Source of the DNA: Pseudomonas sp. MPC6 | GTDB taxonomy: Bacteria; Pseudomonadota; Gammaproteobacteria; Pseudomonadales; Pseudomonadaceae | DNA length: 64,000 nt | NCBI RefSeq assembly: GCF_006094435.1 | Contig: NZ_CP034782.1 | Span: 186,001-250,000 of the forward strand | Direction of reading: 5' to 3' | In this document: one piece after another, positions 26,124-34,457 of the stretch | How the letters are laid out: the number at the start of each line of letters is the position of its first letter | Position numbering within the stretch: position 1 is the stretch's first letter | Position numbers and translations under genes: made by a program | Notes under the pieces: generated by a model | What the model was told of the DNA's origin: nothing | Databases searched by the model: none | Seen by the model: the letters and a program-made list of their open reading frames with translations, nothing else

Positions 26124-26798
26124 ATGCTTGGAAGTAGTACTATTTCAAAACAAAGCTTTGATGTGCAGACAGCCAATTTTCTTCGCGAGATGATTGTCTC
26201 GGGCATCCTGGAGTCAGGCTCTCGCCTGACCGAAGCGAAGCTCACCGAGCAGTTCCAGGTATCTCGCGGCACCATCCGCGCGGCCTTACAAAAGTTGCAC
26301 AACGAGGGCTTGGTTTCCCAAGTCCCTTACACCGGCTGGCATGTCATCGCCATCGACGCCCAGGATGCCTGGGAACTGCACAACCTGCGGCGCGTGCTCG
26401 ATGGCCTGGCCGCACGCCTGGCGGCGGAATGCATCAAGCCAGAAGGAAGCAAGCAGCTCGAGGCGGCTTACCAGCGTCTTTGCCAAACCTGCGAAGCCGG
26501 CGACCCGAAGGACATCGCTAATGCGGACTTCGAACTGCATAAGCTGATCGTCTTCCTCTCCGGTCACCGACGTCTGCAAGAGCACTACAAACTGACCGAG
26601 CAGCAGATTCGCGTGTTTATCGCCTCCTGTGACTCTGAGTTCTCGGACTATAAGAACATCGGCCATCGGCATGCGGCCCTAGTGCAAGCCATATTGTCGG
26701 GTGACGCTGATGCGGCCGAGCGGTTGGCCAAGGAGCACAATGCCACCCAAGGCGATGCATTAATCAGCAGTTTGCGCCAGACGGAAACCCAGAAGTAA
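26124..26798 (+). CDS. GntR-family regulator, FadR/FCD subfamily
   Basis: This is a 224-aa protein. The N-terminal winged helix (about residues 15-75) includes GSRLTEAKLTEQFQVSRGTIR. The C-terminal all-helical FCD ligand domain has the metal-site pattern D in NADFELHKLIV and His in GHRRL and NIGHRHAALVQAI. It is the first intact gene right of the IS debris. It is the best candidate for binding the GTTGACAATCAT sites at 36.6, 47.8 and 48.1 kb, because FCD regulators usually bind such short palindromes. Confidence 0.9.
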   Translation: MLGSSTISKQSFDVQTANFLREMIVSGILESGSRLTEAKLTEQFQVSRGTIRAALQKLHNEGLVSQVPYTGWHVIAIDAQDAWELHNLRRVLDGLAARLAAECIKPEGSKQLEAAYQRLCQTCEAGDPKDIANADFELHKLIVFLSGHRRLQEHYKLTEQQIRVFIASCDSEFSDYKNIGHRHAALVQAILSGDADAAERLAKEHNATQGDALISSLRQTETQK

Positions 26799-26862
26799 GC
26801 CAACCAGAGAGCTATATCACTCGCCAAGGCTTTGGCCACTGACGAGTGACGTCTACCGCGGG

Positions 26863-27737
26863 TCAGTCGGTCAGGCGATCTGGACGCAGGGCCTCGCGCT
26901 CATAGTGGATGGGCATCGCATACCCATAGAACTGCTTCGCTCGCTCCGGCCGGTTGACGGTCTCGGGGTCTAGGACATAGGTGGGTAATGCGGTAATCCA
27001 CGCGCCCTTGCCTTCTACCTGGGTCACGCGGTGCAGCGAATAGCGGCCCTTGAATAGCTGCAGGGCACCAGGTTCCCAGATCAGCTTGTGCACCCGACTG
27101 CGGTCGCCGTCGAGCACACGTCTGACCCCCTCGAAACTCTCATCCTCGACCGAGCGCATGTTCAGTACGTACTCGAACTCTCCGCCCTGCTCCGGCTGCT
27201 CGACCGACACGCTGATGGTAAATTCGCTGCCGTCGAAGTGCCAGGGAAAGTAATGGCCATCCTCCATGATCGCGTACGGACAACGGGCCAGCGGATCGGC
27301 CCATTGGTAGATCGGCCAGACCCCGACGCAGGCGCCGACGAAGCGAGTCATGGCATCCCAGTCATAGAGGGCACGTAGGTCCAAGTTGGTTTCGAGGATG
27401 TCGGTGTTGATGAATCCACTGGTGCGCCGCTCGAAGAAACGCTTGGGATGTGTTTCCGGTAGCGAGAGGTCTTCCGCGGTCATGTAGGGGTTATGGCTCT
27501 GCATCGACCAGAAAGTCCGCTCCCGCAGGCGGTAGGCCTCCGCCCGCATCCGCGCCAGGGCCTCGGGACGGATGAAGTCGGGTACCACACTACAACCCGT
27601 CTCATCCAGTGCGCCCGGCACTGGCCGATCAGGGCCTGGGTCTTGGGATTGTCAGGTTGATGAATCGGGTAGCGCTCCAAGTCAATGATATCCGCAAGCG
27701 CCGTTTGCTCTGTAGTGGACACAGGTGCTGATGTCAT
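26863..27737 (-). pseudogene. Fe(II)/2-oxoglutarate dioxygenase, broken by a 1-base deletion
   Basis: The start at 27737 opens MTSAPVSTTEQTALADIIDLERYPIHQ up to GQCRA. The frame is then lost near 27610-27616 in a short G/C run, and the next frame continues with LDETGCSVVPDFIRPEALAR to the stop at 26863. Restoring one base would give about 291 aa, matching the intact 294-aa paralogue at 28.9 kb almost throughout. The iron ligands (WHFDG and LHRVTQ) survive. It could be a recent pseudogene, a frameshift-regulated gene or a sequencing error. Confidence 0.82.
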
Positions 27738-27915
27738 GAGGCCTACAATAAGCCAATGGGTTGTACATCGGCCTGCATAATCACAACCCCTCAAACACCA
27801 ATCAAACAAATATAATGGCCATCCATCGATTTATTCAATTCAACTCGAATACTACCGCGACAAGTTCTCCTGCAAATCCAGAACTGAGCCCCCTGGCTGG
27901 CAGCTCAGAACCTCC

Positions 27916-28794
27916 TCAGTGGGCTTGCTTGCGCTCCTGGCGCATATCGATGGCCACCACGTCCTTCAGCGCGCCTATGGCCAGATCCAGCAGCTCGGCA
28001 TCGATGGGCTCCTTGGGATGGAGCAGGTAGACCGGCCGCTGGAAGGTCGGTGCCTTCTCGATCAGGTGCAGCCGCCCCTCTTCGAGCAACGGCGCCACCG
28101 TACGCTCGGAGAAATAGCCCGAACCACCGTGTTTCAGGACGTAGTCGAGGCCGATCATACTCAGGCCCACCGATAGGCGTGGCGCGCGGGTTTCCGGGTA
28201 GGCAAGATTGTGCGCCGCGCGGAACTCGGCGCCCCAGTCGACGAACACGTAGTCCGGCTGCCAGTGCTTGCTCACCTTGCGCGGGGTGGTCGAGACCAGC
28301 ACCAGAGTGTCCTCCATCAGTAGCTCGCAAGCCAGGCCGGGCTGCTGGCGCGGGATATAGGTCATCGCCAGGTCGATCAGGCCGTCGCTGAGGTCGGCCA
28401 GCAGGTTCTCCGAATAGTCGGCCACCACCCGCGTGCCGACATCCGCCGCGCGCGCCTGCATGGTCTCGACCCAAGCAGGCGCGATCCGCTCCCAGTGGTT
28501 CATCTGCACGCCCAGGGTCACCACCGCATTGAGCTCCTCGGGCAGCGCCACCTCCTGGCGCGCCTGCTCCCAGGCCCGCACCGCCGCGTGGGCGAAGCGA
28601 TGGAAATGCCGCCCGGCCACAGTCAACTCGCAGCCCTCGCGCTTGCGTATGAATAACTGCCGGCCCAGTTGCGTCTCCAAAACCTTGATGCGCGCGCTCA
28701 CCGTCGACTGGGTGATATGTAGGCGATCGGCAGCCAATTGGAAACCGCCACTCATGGCAACCTCTAGGAATGCTTTCATATGATTGATATTCAA
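27916..28794 (-). CDS. LysR-family regulator, divergent from 2OG dioxygenase
   Basis: This is a 292-aa LysR protein. A TTG at 28794 gives the usual MNINHMKAFLEVA start; an ATG at 28779 is the alternative. The helix-turn-helix includes GGFQLAADRLHITQSTVSAR. It is divergent from the intact dioxygenase gene over a 139-base gap holding repeated TTTTCCTAAT, so it likely regulates that gene. Confidence 0.9.
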   Translation of the reverse strand: MNINHMKAFLEVAMSGGFQLAADRLHITQSTVSARIKVLETQLGRQLFIRKREGCELTVAGRHFHRFAHAAVRAWEQARQEVALPEELNAVVTLGVQMNHWERIAPAWVETMQARAADVGTRVVADYSENLLADLSDGLIDLAMTYIPRQQPGLACELLMEDTLVLVSTTPRKVSKHWQPDYVFVDWGAEFRAAHNLAYPETRAPRLSVGLSMIGLDYVLKHGGSGYFSERTVAPLLEEGRLHLIEKAPTFQRPVYLLHPKEPIDAELLDLAIGALKDVVAIDMRQERKQAH

Positions 28795-28798
28795 TGAC

Positions 28799-28867
28799 TT
28801 TTCCTAATCAAATCGAATTCTTAAATGCTTGACAGTGAATAAAATCGTTTTCCTAATATAAGCATTT
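28799..28867. promoter_or_regulatory. Divergent promoter region with direct and inverted repeats
   Basis: TTTTCCTAAT occurs twice in direct orientation, at 28799-28808 and 28848-28857. An 8-bp inverted pair AAATGCTT/AAGCATTT lies at 28823 and 28860. The region is A/T-rich and sits between the LysR and dioxygenase genes, so it is a probable LysR binding region. Confidence 0.4.
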
Positions 28868-28933
28868 TGCAGATGATCCGGCCATGCGCCAAGCGCGCCG
28901 CAACCCAAATGATTCTCGCCAGGAGACACTGCA

Positions 28934-29818
28934 ATGCTTCAAGTCGCACAACCCCTCGCAAAACCTGTCGTAAGCCCCGCGCTGGAGCAGATCATCGACC
29001 TCGATCGCTATCCTATCCATGACCCTGCCGACCCGGTCACCCAGGCATTAGTCGAGCAATGCCGCGCCGAACTCGATGCCGTCGGTTGCTGCTGCGTGCG
29101 CGGCTTCATCCGCCCCGAATCGGTCGCACGCATGCTGGCCGAGGCCGAGCGGCTCAAGCCGCAAACCTACTGGTCCGAGAACTCCAACAACCCCTACATG
29201 ACCAAGGACGACCCCTCGCTGCCGGAAGACCACCCCAAGCGCATCTTCAACAAGCGCACTAACGGCTTCATCAACTCCGACATCCTTGAGGTCGACTCCG
29301 ATCTGCGCGCCGCCTACGACTCCGACGAGATGCTGCGCTTCGTCTCCGACTGCCTGGGCGTGGCACCGATCTACCAATGGGCCGACCCTCTGGGTCGCAA
29401 CCCCTACAGCGTGATGGAACCTGGGCACGAGTTCGCCTGGCACTTCGACGGCAACGAGTTCACTGTCAGCATCCTGGTTCAGGGAGCCGAGAAAGGTGGC
29501 ATGTTCGAGTATTGCCCCGACCTGCGCAGCCCGGAGAACGAGAACCTCGAGGCCGTCACCAAAGTGCTGCACGGCGACCGCGGCCCAGTTCATGAACTGG
29601 ATCTGCAGCCCGGCGACCTGCAGATCTTCAAGGGCCGCTTCTCCATGCACCGAGTGACCCAGATCGAGGGCCACCGCACGCGCTACATCGCCCTGCCGAC
29701 CTATGTGCTGGACCCGTACAGCGTCAACCGCCCCGAGCGGGCCAAGCAATTCTATGGTCGCGCCGAGCCGATTCACTATGAGCGGGAAGCGCAGCGCCCG
29801 GATCAGCTGCTCGACTGA
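28934..29818 (+). CDS. Fe(II)/2-oxoglutarate-dependent dioxygenase (phytanoyl/ArpA-like)
   Basis: This is a 294-aa double-stranded beta-helix oxygenase. The facial triad is H170-x-D172 (AWHFDGNEF) and H239 (SMHRVTQ). Arg248 or Arg250 can bind 2-oxoglutarate. The HxD, not HxG, form means hydroxylase or demethylase chemistry and not halogenation. The start follows AGGAGA. A strong terminator follows, so it is monocistronic. An inactive paralogue lies 1.2 kb to the left, and the M24 enzyme is next on the right. It probably hydroxylates a small amino-acid-like compound; the substrate is unknown. Confidence 0.85.
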   Translation: MLQVAQPLAKPVVSPALEQIIDLDRYPIHDPADPVTQALVEQCRAELDAVGCCCVRGFIRPESVARMLAEAERLKPQTYWSENSNNPYMTKDDPSLPEDHPKRIFNKRTNGFINSDILEVDSDLRAAYDSDEMLRFVSDCLGVAPIYQWADPLGRNPYSVMEPGHEFAWHFDGNEFTVSILVQGAEKGGMFEYCPDLRSPENENLEAVTKVLHGDRGPVHELDLQPGDLQIFKGRFSMHRVTQIEGHRTRYIALPTYVLDPYSVNRPERAKQFYGRAEPIHYEREAQRPDQLLD

Positions 29819-29834
29819 CCCCATCGCTCCCTTT

Positions 29835-29869
29835 AGGCGCCTGCCGAGCCATCGGTCGGCGCCTTTTTT
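29835..29869 (+). terminator. Rho-independent terminator after the dioxygenase
   Basis: GGCGCC..CCGA pairs with TCGG..GGCGCC around a 4-base loop and is followed by six T. It is 17 bases after the dioxygenase stop. Confidence 0.9.
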
Positions 29870-29923
29870 GACCGTGCATGGCGACCACTCCAGCACGTCA
29901 CCGCACTCGTTTGGAGTCCCAGC

Positions 29924-31171
29924 ATGAGCAACGTCGACATGGTCCGCCTGGCCCATACCTCTCCGGTCATGCGCCTGACCGACTGCGAAGCGCAGATCGA
30001 CATGCGCCGCCTGCGCGCCTACCGCCTCGGTCGCATACGCGAACAACTGATCAAGCGCGACTACGCCGCCTGCCTCCTCTTCGACCCGATCAGCATTCGC
30101 TACGCCACCGGCTTTCGCAATTACTCACTGTTCCAGATGCACATCCCCTGCAGTTACCTGTTCGTCCCCGCGCAGGGGCCGGTGATTCTTTACGAATCGC
30201 CGTCCTCTTTCCACATCGCCCGGGGCCTGGAGAGCATCGACGAATGCCGCCCTGCCCTGCAGCTCAACTATTTCTTCGGCGGTAGCCGGGAGCAGGAGTG
30301 GGTCAAGCAATGGATCGATGAGGTCGCCTCCTTGATGCACGAGCATGGCGGCGGCAACCGGCGCCTGGCTATTGGACGCACCGATGCGCGCATTCCCCTG
30401 GCACTGGTCAATTCCGGCCATGACATTTTCGATGCCCAGGAGTTGGTGGAAGCCGCGCGGCTGATCAAGTCGCCGGAAGAGGTGCTGGGCATGAACCACG
30501 CCATCACCGTGGCCGAAGTCGGCATTTCGCGGATGCGCGAGGCGCTGACTCCCGGCATGACCGAAGTGCAGCTGTGGTCGATCCTGCACCAGACCAATAT
30601 CGCCATGGGTGGCGAGTGGATCGATTGCCGCCTGCTGTCGTCCGGCGACCGGGCCAACCCCTGGCTGCAGGAAGCCAGCGAGCGAATCATCCGTCCCGGC
30701 GAACTGGTGGCCTTCGACACCGACATGATTGGCCCACTGGGCTACTGTGCCGACGTATCGCGCACCTTCCATTGCGGTCCTGGCAGGCCCTCTGCCTCCC
30801 AGCGCAGGCTCTACCAATTGGCGCGTGATGAGATCTGTCACAACCTCGAGCTGATCCGTCCCGGGGTCAGCTACCGCGAGCTGTCGGAGAAAGCCTTCAG
30901 GCCGCCGGCCGAGTTCGTCGCCAACCGTTACCCCTGCATCGCCCACGGCATCGGCATGTGCGACGAACACCCGAGCATCTTCTATCCCCAGGATTTCGAA
31001 CAGCACGGCTACGACGGGGTGATCGAGGAGAACATGACCCTGTGCGTGGAAAGCTACATGGGCGCCGAAGGCGGTTACGAGGGCGTCAAGCTGGAGCAAC
31101 AGGTACTGGTCACTGCCAACGGCTGCGAGGTGCTGTCACGCTATCCACTCGAAGAGGACCTGCTGGTTTAA
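29924..31171 (+). CDS. M24 (creatinase/prolidase-fold) enzyme, DddP-like
   Basis: This is a 415-aa protein with an N-terminal creatinase-like domain (about 30-165) and a C-terminal pita-bread domain. It shares many motifs with the DMSP lyase DddP as I remember it: LLFDPISIRYAT, EHGGGNRRLA, GGEWIDCRLLSSG and HGIGMCDE. All six metal ligands are in order: D265, D267, D277, H341, E376 and E391. A DMSP lyase, a creatinase-like amidinohydrolase or a new C-N/C-S cleaving enzyme are all possible. The start ATG has GGAG upstream. The neighbours (2OG oxygenase, FrhB-like protein) are not those of known ddd clusters. Confidence 0.8.
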   Translation: MSNVDMVRLAHTSPVMRLTDCEAQIDMRRLRAYRLGRIREQLIKRDYAACLLFDPISIRYATGFRNYSLFQMHIPCSYLFVPAQGPVILYESPSSFHIARGLESIDECRPALQLNYFFGGSREQEWVKQWIDEVASLMHEHGGGNRRLAIGRTDARIPLALVNSGHDIFDAQELVEAARLIKSPEEVLGMNHAITVAEVGISRMREALTPGMTEVQLWSILHQTNIAMGGEWIDCRLLSSGDRANPWLQEASERIIRPGELVAFDTDMIGPLGYCADVSRTFHCGPGRPSASQRRLYQLARDEICHNLELIRPGVSYRELSEKAFRPPAEFVANRYPCIAHGIGMCDEHPSIFYPQDFEQHGYDGVIEENMTLCVESYMGAEGGYEGVKLEQQVLVTANGCEVLSRYPLEEDLLV

Positions 31172-31173
31172 GG

Positions 31174-31202
31174 CCTTGCAGGCGCAAACTGCACCTGCAA
31201 GG
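31174..31202 (+). terminator. Intercistronic hairpin
   Basis: CCTTGCAGG and CCTGCAAGG form a perfect 9-bp stem with an 11-base loop, right after the M24 stop. No T run is present, so it may attenuate or protect mRNA between the M24 and FrhB-like genes. Confidence 0.5.
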
Positions 31203-31243
31203 CGCGCCGTCATTCGACAAATTATCAAAAGGAGATAGCCAAC

Positions 31244-32476
31244 GTGCCCCACGAACTGAACGACATCGTTCGCAATGGCCTGTGCATTGGCTGTGGGTTG
31301 TGTCAGAGCATTGCCGGCCCGAATAGACTGAAGATGACCATGACCAGAGAAGGCCGGCTCCGCCCTTCTCTGCTTCAGCCCTTGTCGAGCGAGACCACCG
31401 AGCGCATTTACGCGGTCTGCCCCGGCGTCCGTGTCGAGGGACTCGACCAGCGCAACTTCGGCCCAGCTTTCACCTCCGACCCGGTCTGGGGCCAGGCCGC
31501 ACGACTGGCCATAGGCTTCGCCGCCGATCCGCAAGTACGTTTCAAGGCGTCTACGGGGGGCGCGTTGTCGGCGTTGTGCATCTACCTGCTGGAGAGCGGC
31601 AAGGTCGACTTCATCCTCCATGTGGCGGCTTCCAACGAACAGCCCATGCGCTCGGAGCGCCATCTGAGCTTCGACCGCAGCCAGGTGCTCCAAGGAGCCG
31701 GCTCGCGCTACGGCCCAGCGGCGCCACTGGTTGACTTCTGCCAGCTGCTCGATCAGGAGCGGCCATTCGCCTTCGTCGGCAAACCCTGCGATGTGGCTGC
31801 GGTGCGTAATCTGGCCAGGTCCGATCCGCGCGTCGATCGATTTGCGCGCTATCTGCTCAGCCCGGTTTGCGGCGGCGCCTCGGAGCTGACGCTGTCCCAC
31901 AATATCATTGCCCGCTTCGGGCTCGAGGAACCGGAGGTGGGCCTGCTGCGCTACCGAGGCAACGGCAACCCCGGGCCAACCCGGATCGAGACCAAAGACG
32001 GCAGAACCTTCGAGGCCTCCTATAACGAGGTATGGGGTGACGAAGCCGGCTGGCAGTTGCAGTCACGCTGCAAGATCTGCCCGGACGCCATTGGCGAACA
32101 AGCCGACATCGCCGTTTCCGATGTGTGGCCCGGCGGCTCGCCACAGGGCGAAGACGCCGGTTTCAATGGCTTTATTGCCCGCACGCCGAAGGGCCTAGAA
32201 CTACTGGAGCAGGCCGAACGGGCCAGCGCCGTCTGCCTCGATCAACCGATGACCTTTCGCGACCTGGACCTGTTTCAGCCCCACCAAGTGCGGAAAAAGC
32301 AGGCAGTGGCCTCGCGGGTGCTGGGTATGCTGCTGGCCGGACAGATGCTGCCGCGTTTTCGGGGACTCAGATTGGTTCGCCTTGCCTGGCACGCGGGCCT
32401 GATCTACAACATCCGAAATTGCATCGGCACATTCAGGCGCTCACGTCTGGGTAGGACTCGAGAGCCCGCCGCCTAA
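31244..32476 (+). CDS. FrhB-like iron-sulfur flavoprotein (coenzyme F420 hydrogenase beta-subunit family)
   Basis: This is a 410-aa protein starting at a GTG, with AAGGAG 9 bases upstream. The N-terminal cluster motif is C14-x2-C17-x2-C20 (CIGCGLC). Further Cys pairs occur in AVCPGV, PVCGGA and SRCKICPDAIGEQADIAVSDVW, typical of FrhB/FdhB proteins that reduce or oxidise with flavin and Fe-S clusters. Pseudomonas does not rely on F420 hydrogenase, so the protein probably serves a different redox partner. It follows the DddP-like gene and may act on its product. Confidence 0.82.
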   Translation: MPHELNDIVRNGLCIGCGLCQSIAGPNRLKMTMTREGRLRPSLLQPLSSETTERIYAVCPGVRVEGLDQRNFGPAFTSDPVWGQAARLAIGFAADPQVRFKASTGGALSALCIYLLESGKVDFILHVAASNEQPMRSERHLSFDRSQVLQGAGSRYGPAAPLVDFCQLLDQERPFAFVGKPCDVAAVRNLARSDPRVDRFARYLLSPVCGGASELTLSHNIIARFGLEEPEVGLLRYRGNGNPGPTRIETKDGRTFEASYNEVWGDEAGWQLQSRCKICPDAIGEQADIAVSDVWPGGSPQGEDAGFNGFIARTPKGLELLEQAERASAVCLDQPMTFRDLDLFQPHQVRKKQAVASRVLGMLLAGQMLPRFRGLRLVRLAWHAGLIYNIRNCIGTFRRSRLGRTREPAA

Positions 32477-32480
32477 CAAC

Positions 32481-32511
32481 TGCCGCCGATATGTCTAGGC
32501 GATCGGCGGCA
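32481..32511. terminator. Bidirectional terminator between convergent genes
   Basis: TGCCGCCGAT and ATCGGCGGCA make a perfect 10-bp stem around an 11-base loop. The hairpin lies in the 41-base gap between the convergent FrhB-like and SDR genes. A TTTCCTTT tract follows on the plus strand. Confidence 0.8.
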
Positions 32512-32517
32512 TTTCCT

Positions 32518-33216
32518 TTAGAAGCGCTCGACATCCGGTCGTAAATCAAACTCGAAACTCCAGGCCGAGCGATCCTGCTGGATCAGATGCAGATAGCTGT
32601 CGGCCACCGCCTCGGCCTTGAGGGTGCTGTCCTGATCCCCGTCTTGCGCACAGATCACCCCATCGATGATCACATGTGCAACATGAATACCTTGGGGTCC
32701 CAATTCCCGGGCCATCGACTGAGCAAGACCGCGCTGGGCGAATTTGCTCGAACCAAAAGCGGCGAACTTGGCTCCAGGCTTCACCGCTGAGGTGGCACCA
32801 GTAAAGATCAGGGTTCCCTTGCCCCTTTTTTGCATCCGAGATACCGCCTGCTGGGCGCACAGGAAGGCCCCCAAACAGTTGACCCGCCAGAGCGCTTCGA
32901 AGTCGGCTGCCTGAGTGTCCATTAGGGATTGACAGAGGAAGGCGCCCGCCGTGTAGACCAGCACGTCGGGCACACCAAGATCGCGCTCAATGGCCTCGAA
33001 GGCCTGACTCAACTCTGCCTCGTCGGTCAGGTCGCAGGTGAACAACCGCATCACGCCACCGGCACTGCCGATCTCCTGCGCGAGGCGTTCACCCACCTCG
33101 CGGTGCCGGGCCAGGCCGGCCACGGCATAACCTGCTGCGGCCAGCTTGCGGCATAGAGCGGCGCTCAGACCGGGACCGACCCCGGCCACCACGGCTACGG
33201 CTTGCTCACTACTCAT
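32518..33216 (-). CDS. Short-chain dehydrogenase/reductase with Phe at the catalytic Tyr position
   Basis: This is a 232-aa SDR. The nucleotide motif is AGVGPGLSAALC. The usual YxxxK is FGSSK in KFAAFGSSKFAQRGLAQS, so Phe replaces the catalytic Tyr. The ending IHVAHVIIDGVI is typical of this minor SDR branch. The ribosome site is near-perfect (GAGGAGGTGATCC before ATG). It is the last gene of a minus-strand operon running from 36.5 kb. Either it uses another proton donor or it is not a standard reductase. Confidence 0.82.
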   Translation of the reverse strand: MSSEQAVAVVAGVGPGLSAALCRKLAAAGYAVAGLARHREVGERLAQEIGSAGGVMRLFTCDLTDEAELSQAFEAIERDLGVPDVLVYTAGAFLCQSLMDTQAADFEALWRVNCLGAFLCAQQAVSRMQKRGKGTLIFTGATSAVKPGAKFAAFGSSKFAQRGLAQSMARELGPQGIHVAHVIIDGVICAQDGDQDSTLKAEAVADSYLHLIQQDRSAWSFEFDLRPDVERF

Positions 33217-33261
33217 GGATCACCTCCTCTAGGTAGCTGGGATTGGCCCGGTGTAGGTCGC

Positions 33262-33633
33262 TCAGCAAAGGCTACCGCCGCTGAAGGCATGACCCTGGGG
33301 AATGTCGCGGTACTCGGCAAAGACCTTTTCGATCGGCACTGCCAGGCACTCCGCGACCGTGCTGGCGGTGGCCTGCAGAACCCTCGCCTTGAGCTCTGCC
33401 GTACGCCCCTCCAGGGCCGTGATTGAGATCAGTGGCGCCGCCTTGCCGGCATCGGCTTCGCCCCAGACGCAGTCGCCTTCGGCATAGGTGCCTGGAGCAA
33501 CCGCTTGAAAAATCACCCAGCAATAGTTCTGCGGGATGCCCAGCGCATCGGCGGCGGCAGCCGTGCAGCGGGTCAGCATTTGACTCACATCGCAGCTCTG
33601 TGGGGCGATGGCCTGGATTCGGATAGTTGGCAT
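33262..33633 (-). CDS. 4-oxalocrotonate-tautomerase-superfamily protein
   Basis: This is a 123-aa protein starting MPTIRIQAI at 33633, with GAGGAG upstream; after Met removal, Pro1 would be the catalytic base. Two tautomerase-like halves are suggested by the length and the second PIEKVFAEYRDIPQ segment. It lies between two SDR genes in one operon, where it could tautomerise an enol or keto-acid intermediate. Confidence 0.78.
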   Translation of the reverse strand: MPTIRIQAIAPQSCDVSQMLTRCTAAAADALGIPQNYCWVIFQAVAPGTYAEGDCVWGEADAGKAAPLISITALEGRTAELKARVLQATASTVAECLAVPIEKVFAEYRDIPQGHAFSGGSLC

Positions 33634-33664
33634 TTGGATAGCTCCTCGATGGTTATTTGAAGTG

Positions 33665-34441
33665 TTAGTTGCGACTCTGAACGTAGGGCGCATGAGCGGT
33701 CAGGCCACCGTCCAAGACGAACAGTTGGCCGCTGGCGAAAGAGGCCTCATCCGAGGCCAACCAGGTCGCCAGGTTGGCGATGTCCTGCGGCTCGCCGAGG
33801 CGACCAACCGGATGCTGGGCGATCACCGCGCCTTCGGCCTCGGCCGGGTCGGCCTGACTCTGCAGGTAGGCGCTCATCATGTCGGTGCGGATCCAGCCCG
33901 GACAGATGGCGTTGCAACGAATGCCCTCGCGACCGTAATCCACCGCGATGGACTTACTCAGGGCATGCACACCGCCCTTGGATGCGCAGTAGGCAGCAAG
34001 GCCCGGATCGGCGGCGAAGCCGTCGTAGGAGCCAATATTGAGAATGACCCCTCCGCCAGCCTGGCGCATGGGCGCCAAGGCTGCCTTGGCACAGAGGAAC
34101 ACGCCCTTGAGGTTAATGCCCATCAGCCAGTCCCACTCTGCTTCGCTGGTCTCACCGATGGGTTTTTCCAGCTGCACCGAGGCGTTATTGACTAGTACGT
34201 CCAGGCGACCGAAGCGCTCGAGCGCGAAGGCCATCAGCGCCTGCACGTCGGCGGCACGGGCCACATCCGTGCGGCAGAACAGCGGATTCCCGGCGCCGCC
34301 GGCGAACGGTGGATCGGGCTCGCTGCGCCCGGCCACCACCACTTGGGCGCCTTCGACGACGAAGCGCTCGACGATTGCGCGGCCGATGCCGCGTCCACCG
34401 CCGGTGACTATTGCGATCTTGCCCACCAGCCTGCCCGTCAT
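33665..34441 (-). CDS. Short-chain dehydrogenase/reductase (classical)
   Basis: This is a 258-aa SDR with TGGGRGIGRA, NNAS, the catalytic Ser in NIGSYDG and YCASK. The ending GQLFVLDGGLTAH is typical of classical enzymes. The ATG at 34441 is chosen over a GTG one codon earlier because AGGAGG is 6 bases upstream. It lies 16 bases after the 2-hydroxyacid dehydrogenase. It is an alcohol or hydroxy acid dehydrogenase in the enolase-family operon. Confidence 0.9.
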   Translation of the reverse strand: MTGRLVGKIAIVTGGGRGIGRAIVERFVVEGAQVVVAGRSEPDPPFAGGAGNPLFCRTDVARAADVQALMAFALERFGRLDVLVNNASVQLEKPIGETSEAEWDWLMGINLKGVFLCAKAALAPMRQAGGGVILNIGSYDGFAADPGLAAYCASKGGVHALSKSIAVDYGREGIRCNAICPGWIRTDMMSAYLQSQADPAEAEGAVIAQHPVGRLGEPQDIANLATWLASDEASFASGQLFVLDGGLTAHAPYVQSRN

Positions 34442-34457
34442 CACCAGCCTCCTGTGT

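Noticed and set aside
28934..29818. 2OG-dependent halogenase
   Set aside because: Radical halogenases of this fold have Gly or Ala in place of the Asp ligand; here H170-x-D172 is intact.
29048..30046. Long open frame antisense to the intact dioxygenase and M24 start
   Set aside because: Both plus-strand genes are clear, and a terminator hairpin lies inside this frame.
30125..31099. Open frame antisense to the M24 gene
   Set aside because: No ribosome site or recognisable protein; it mirrors the M24 codons.
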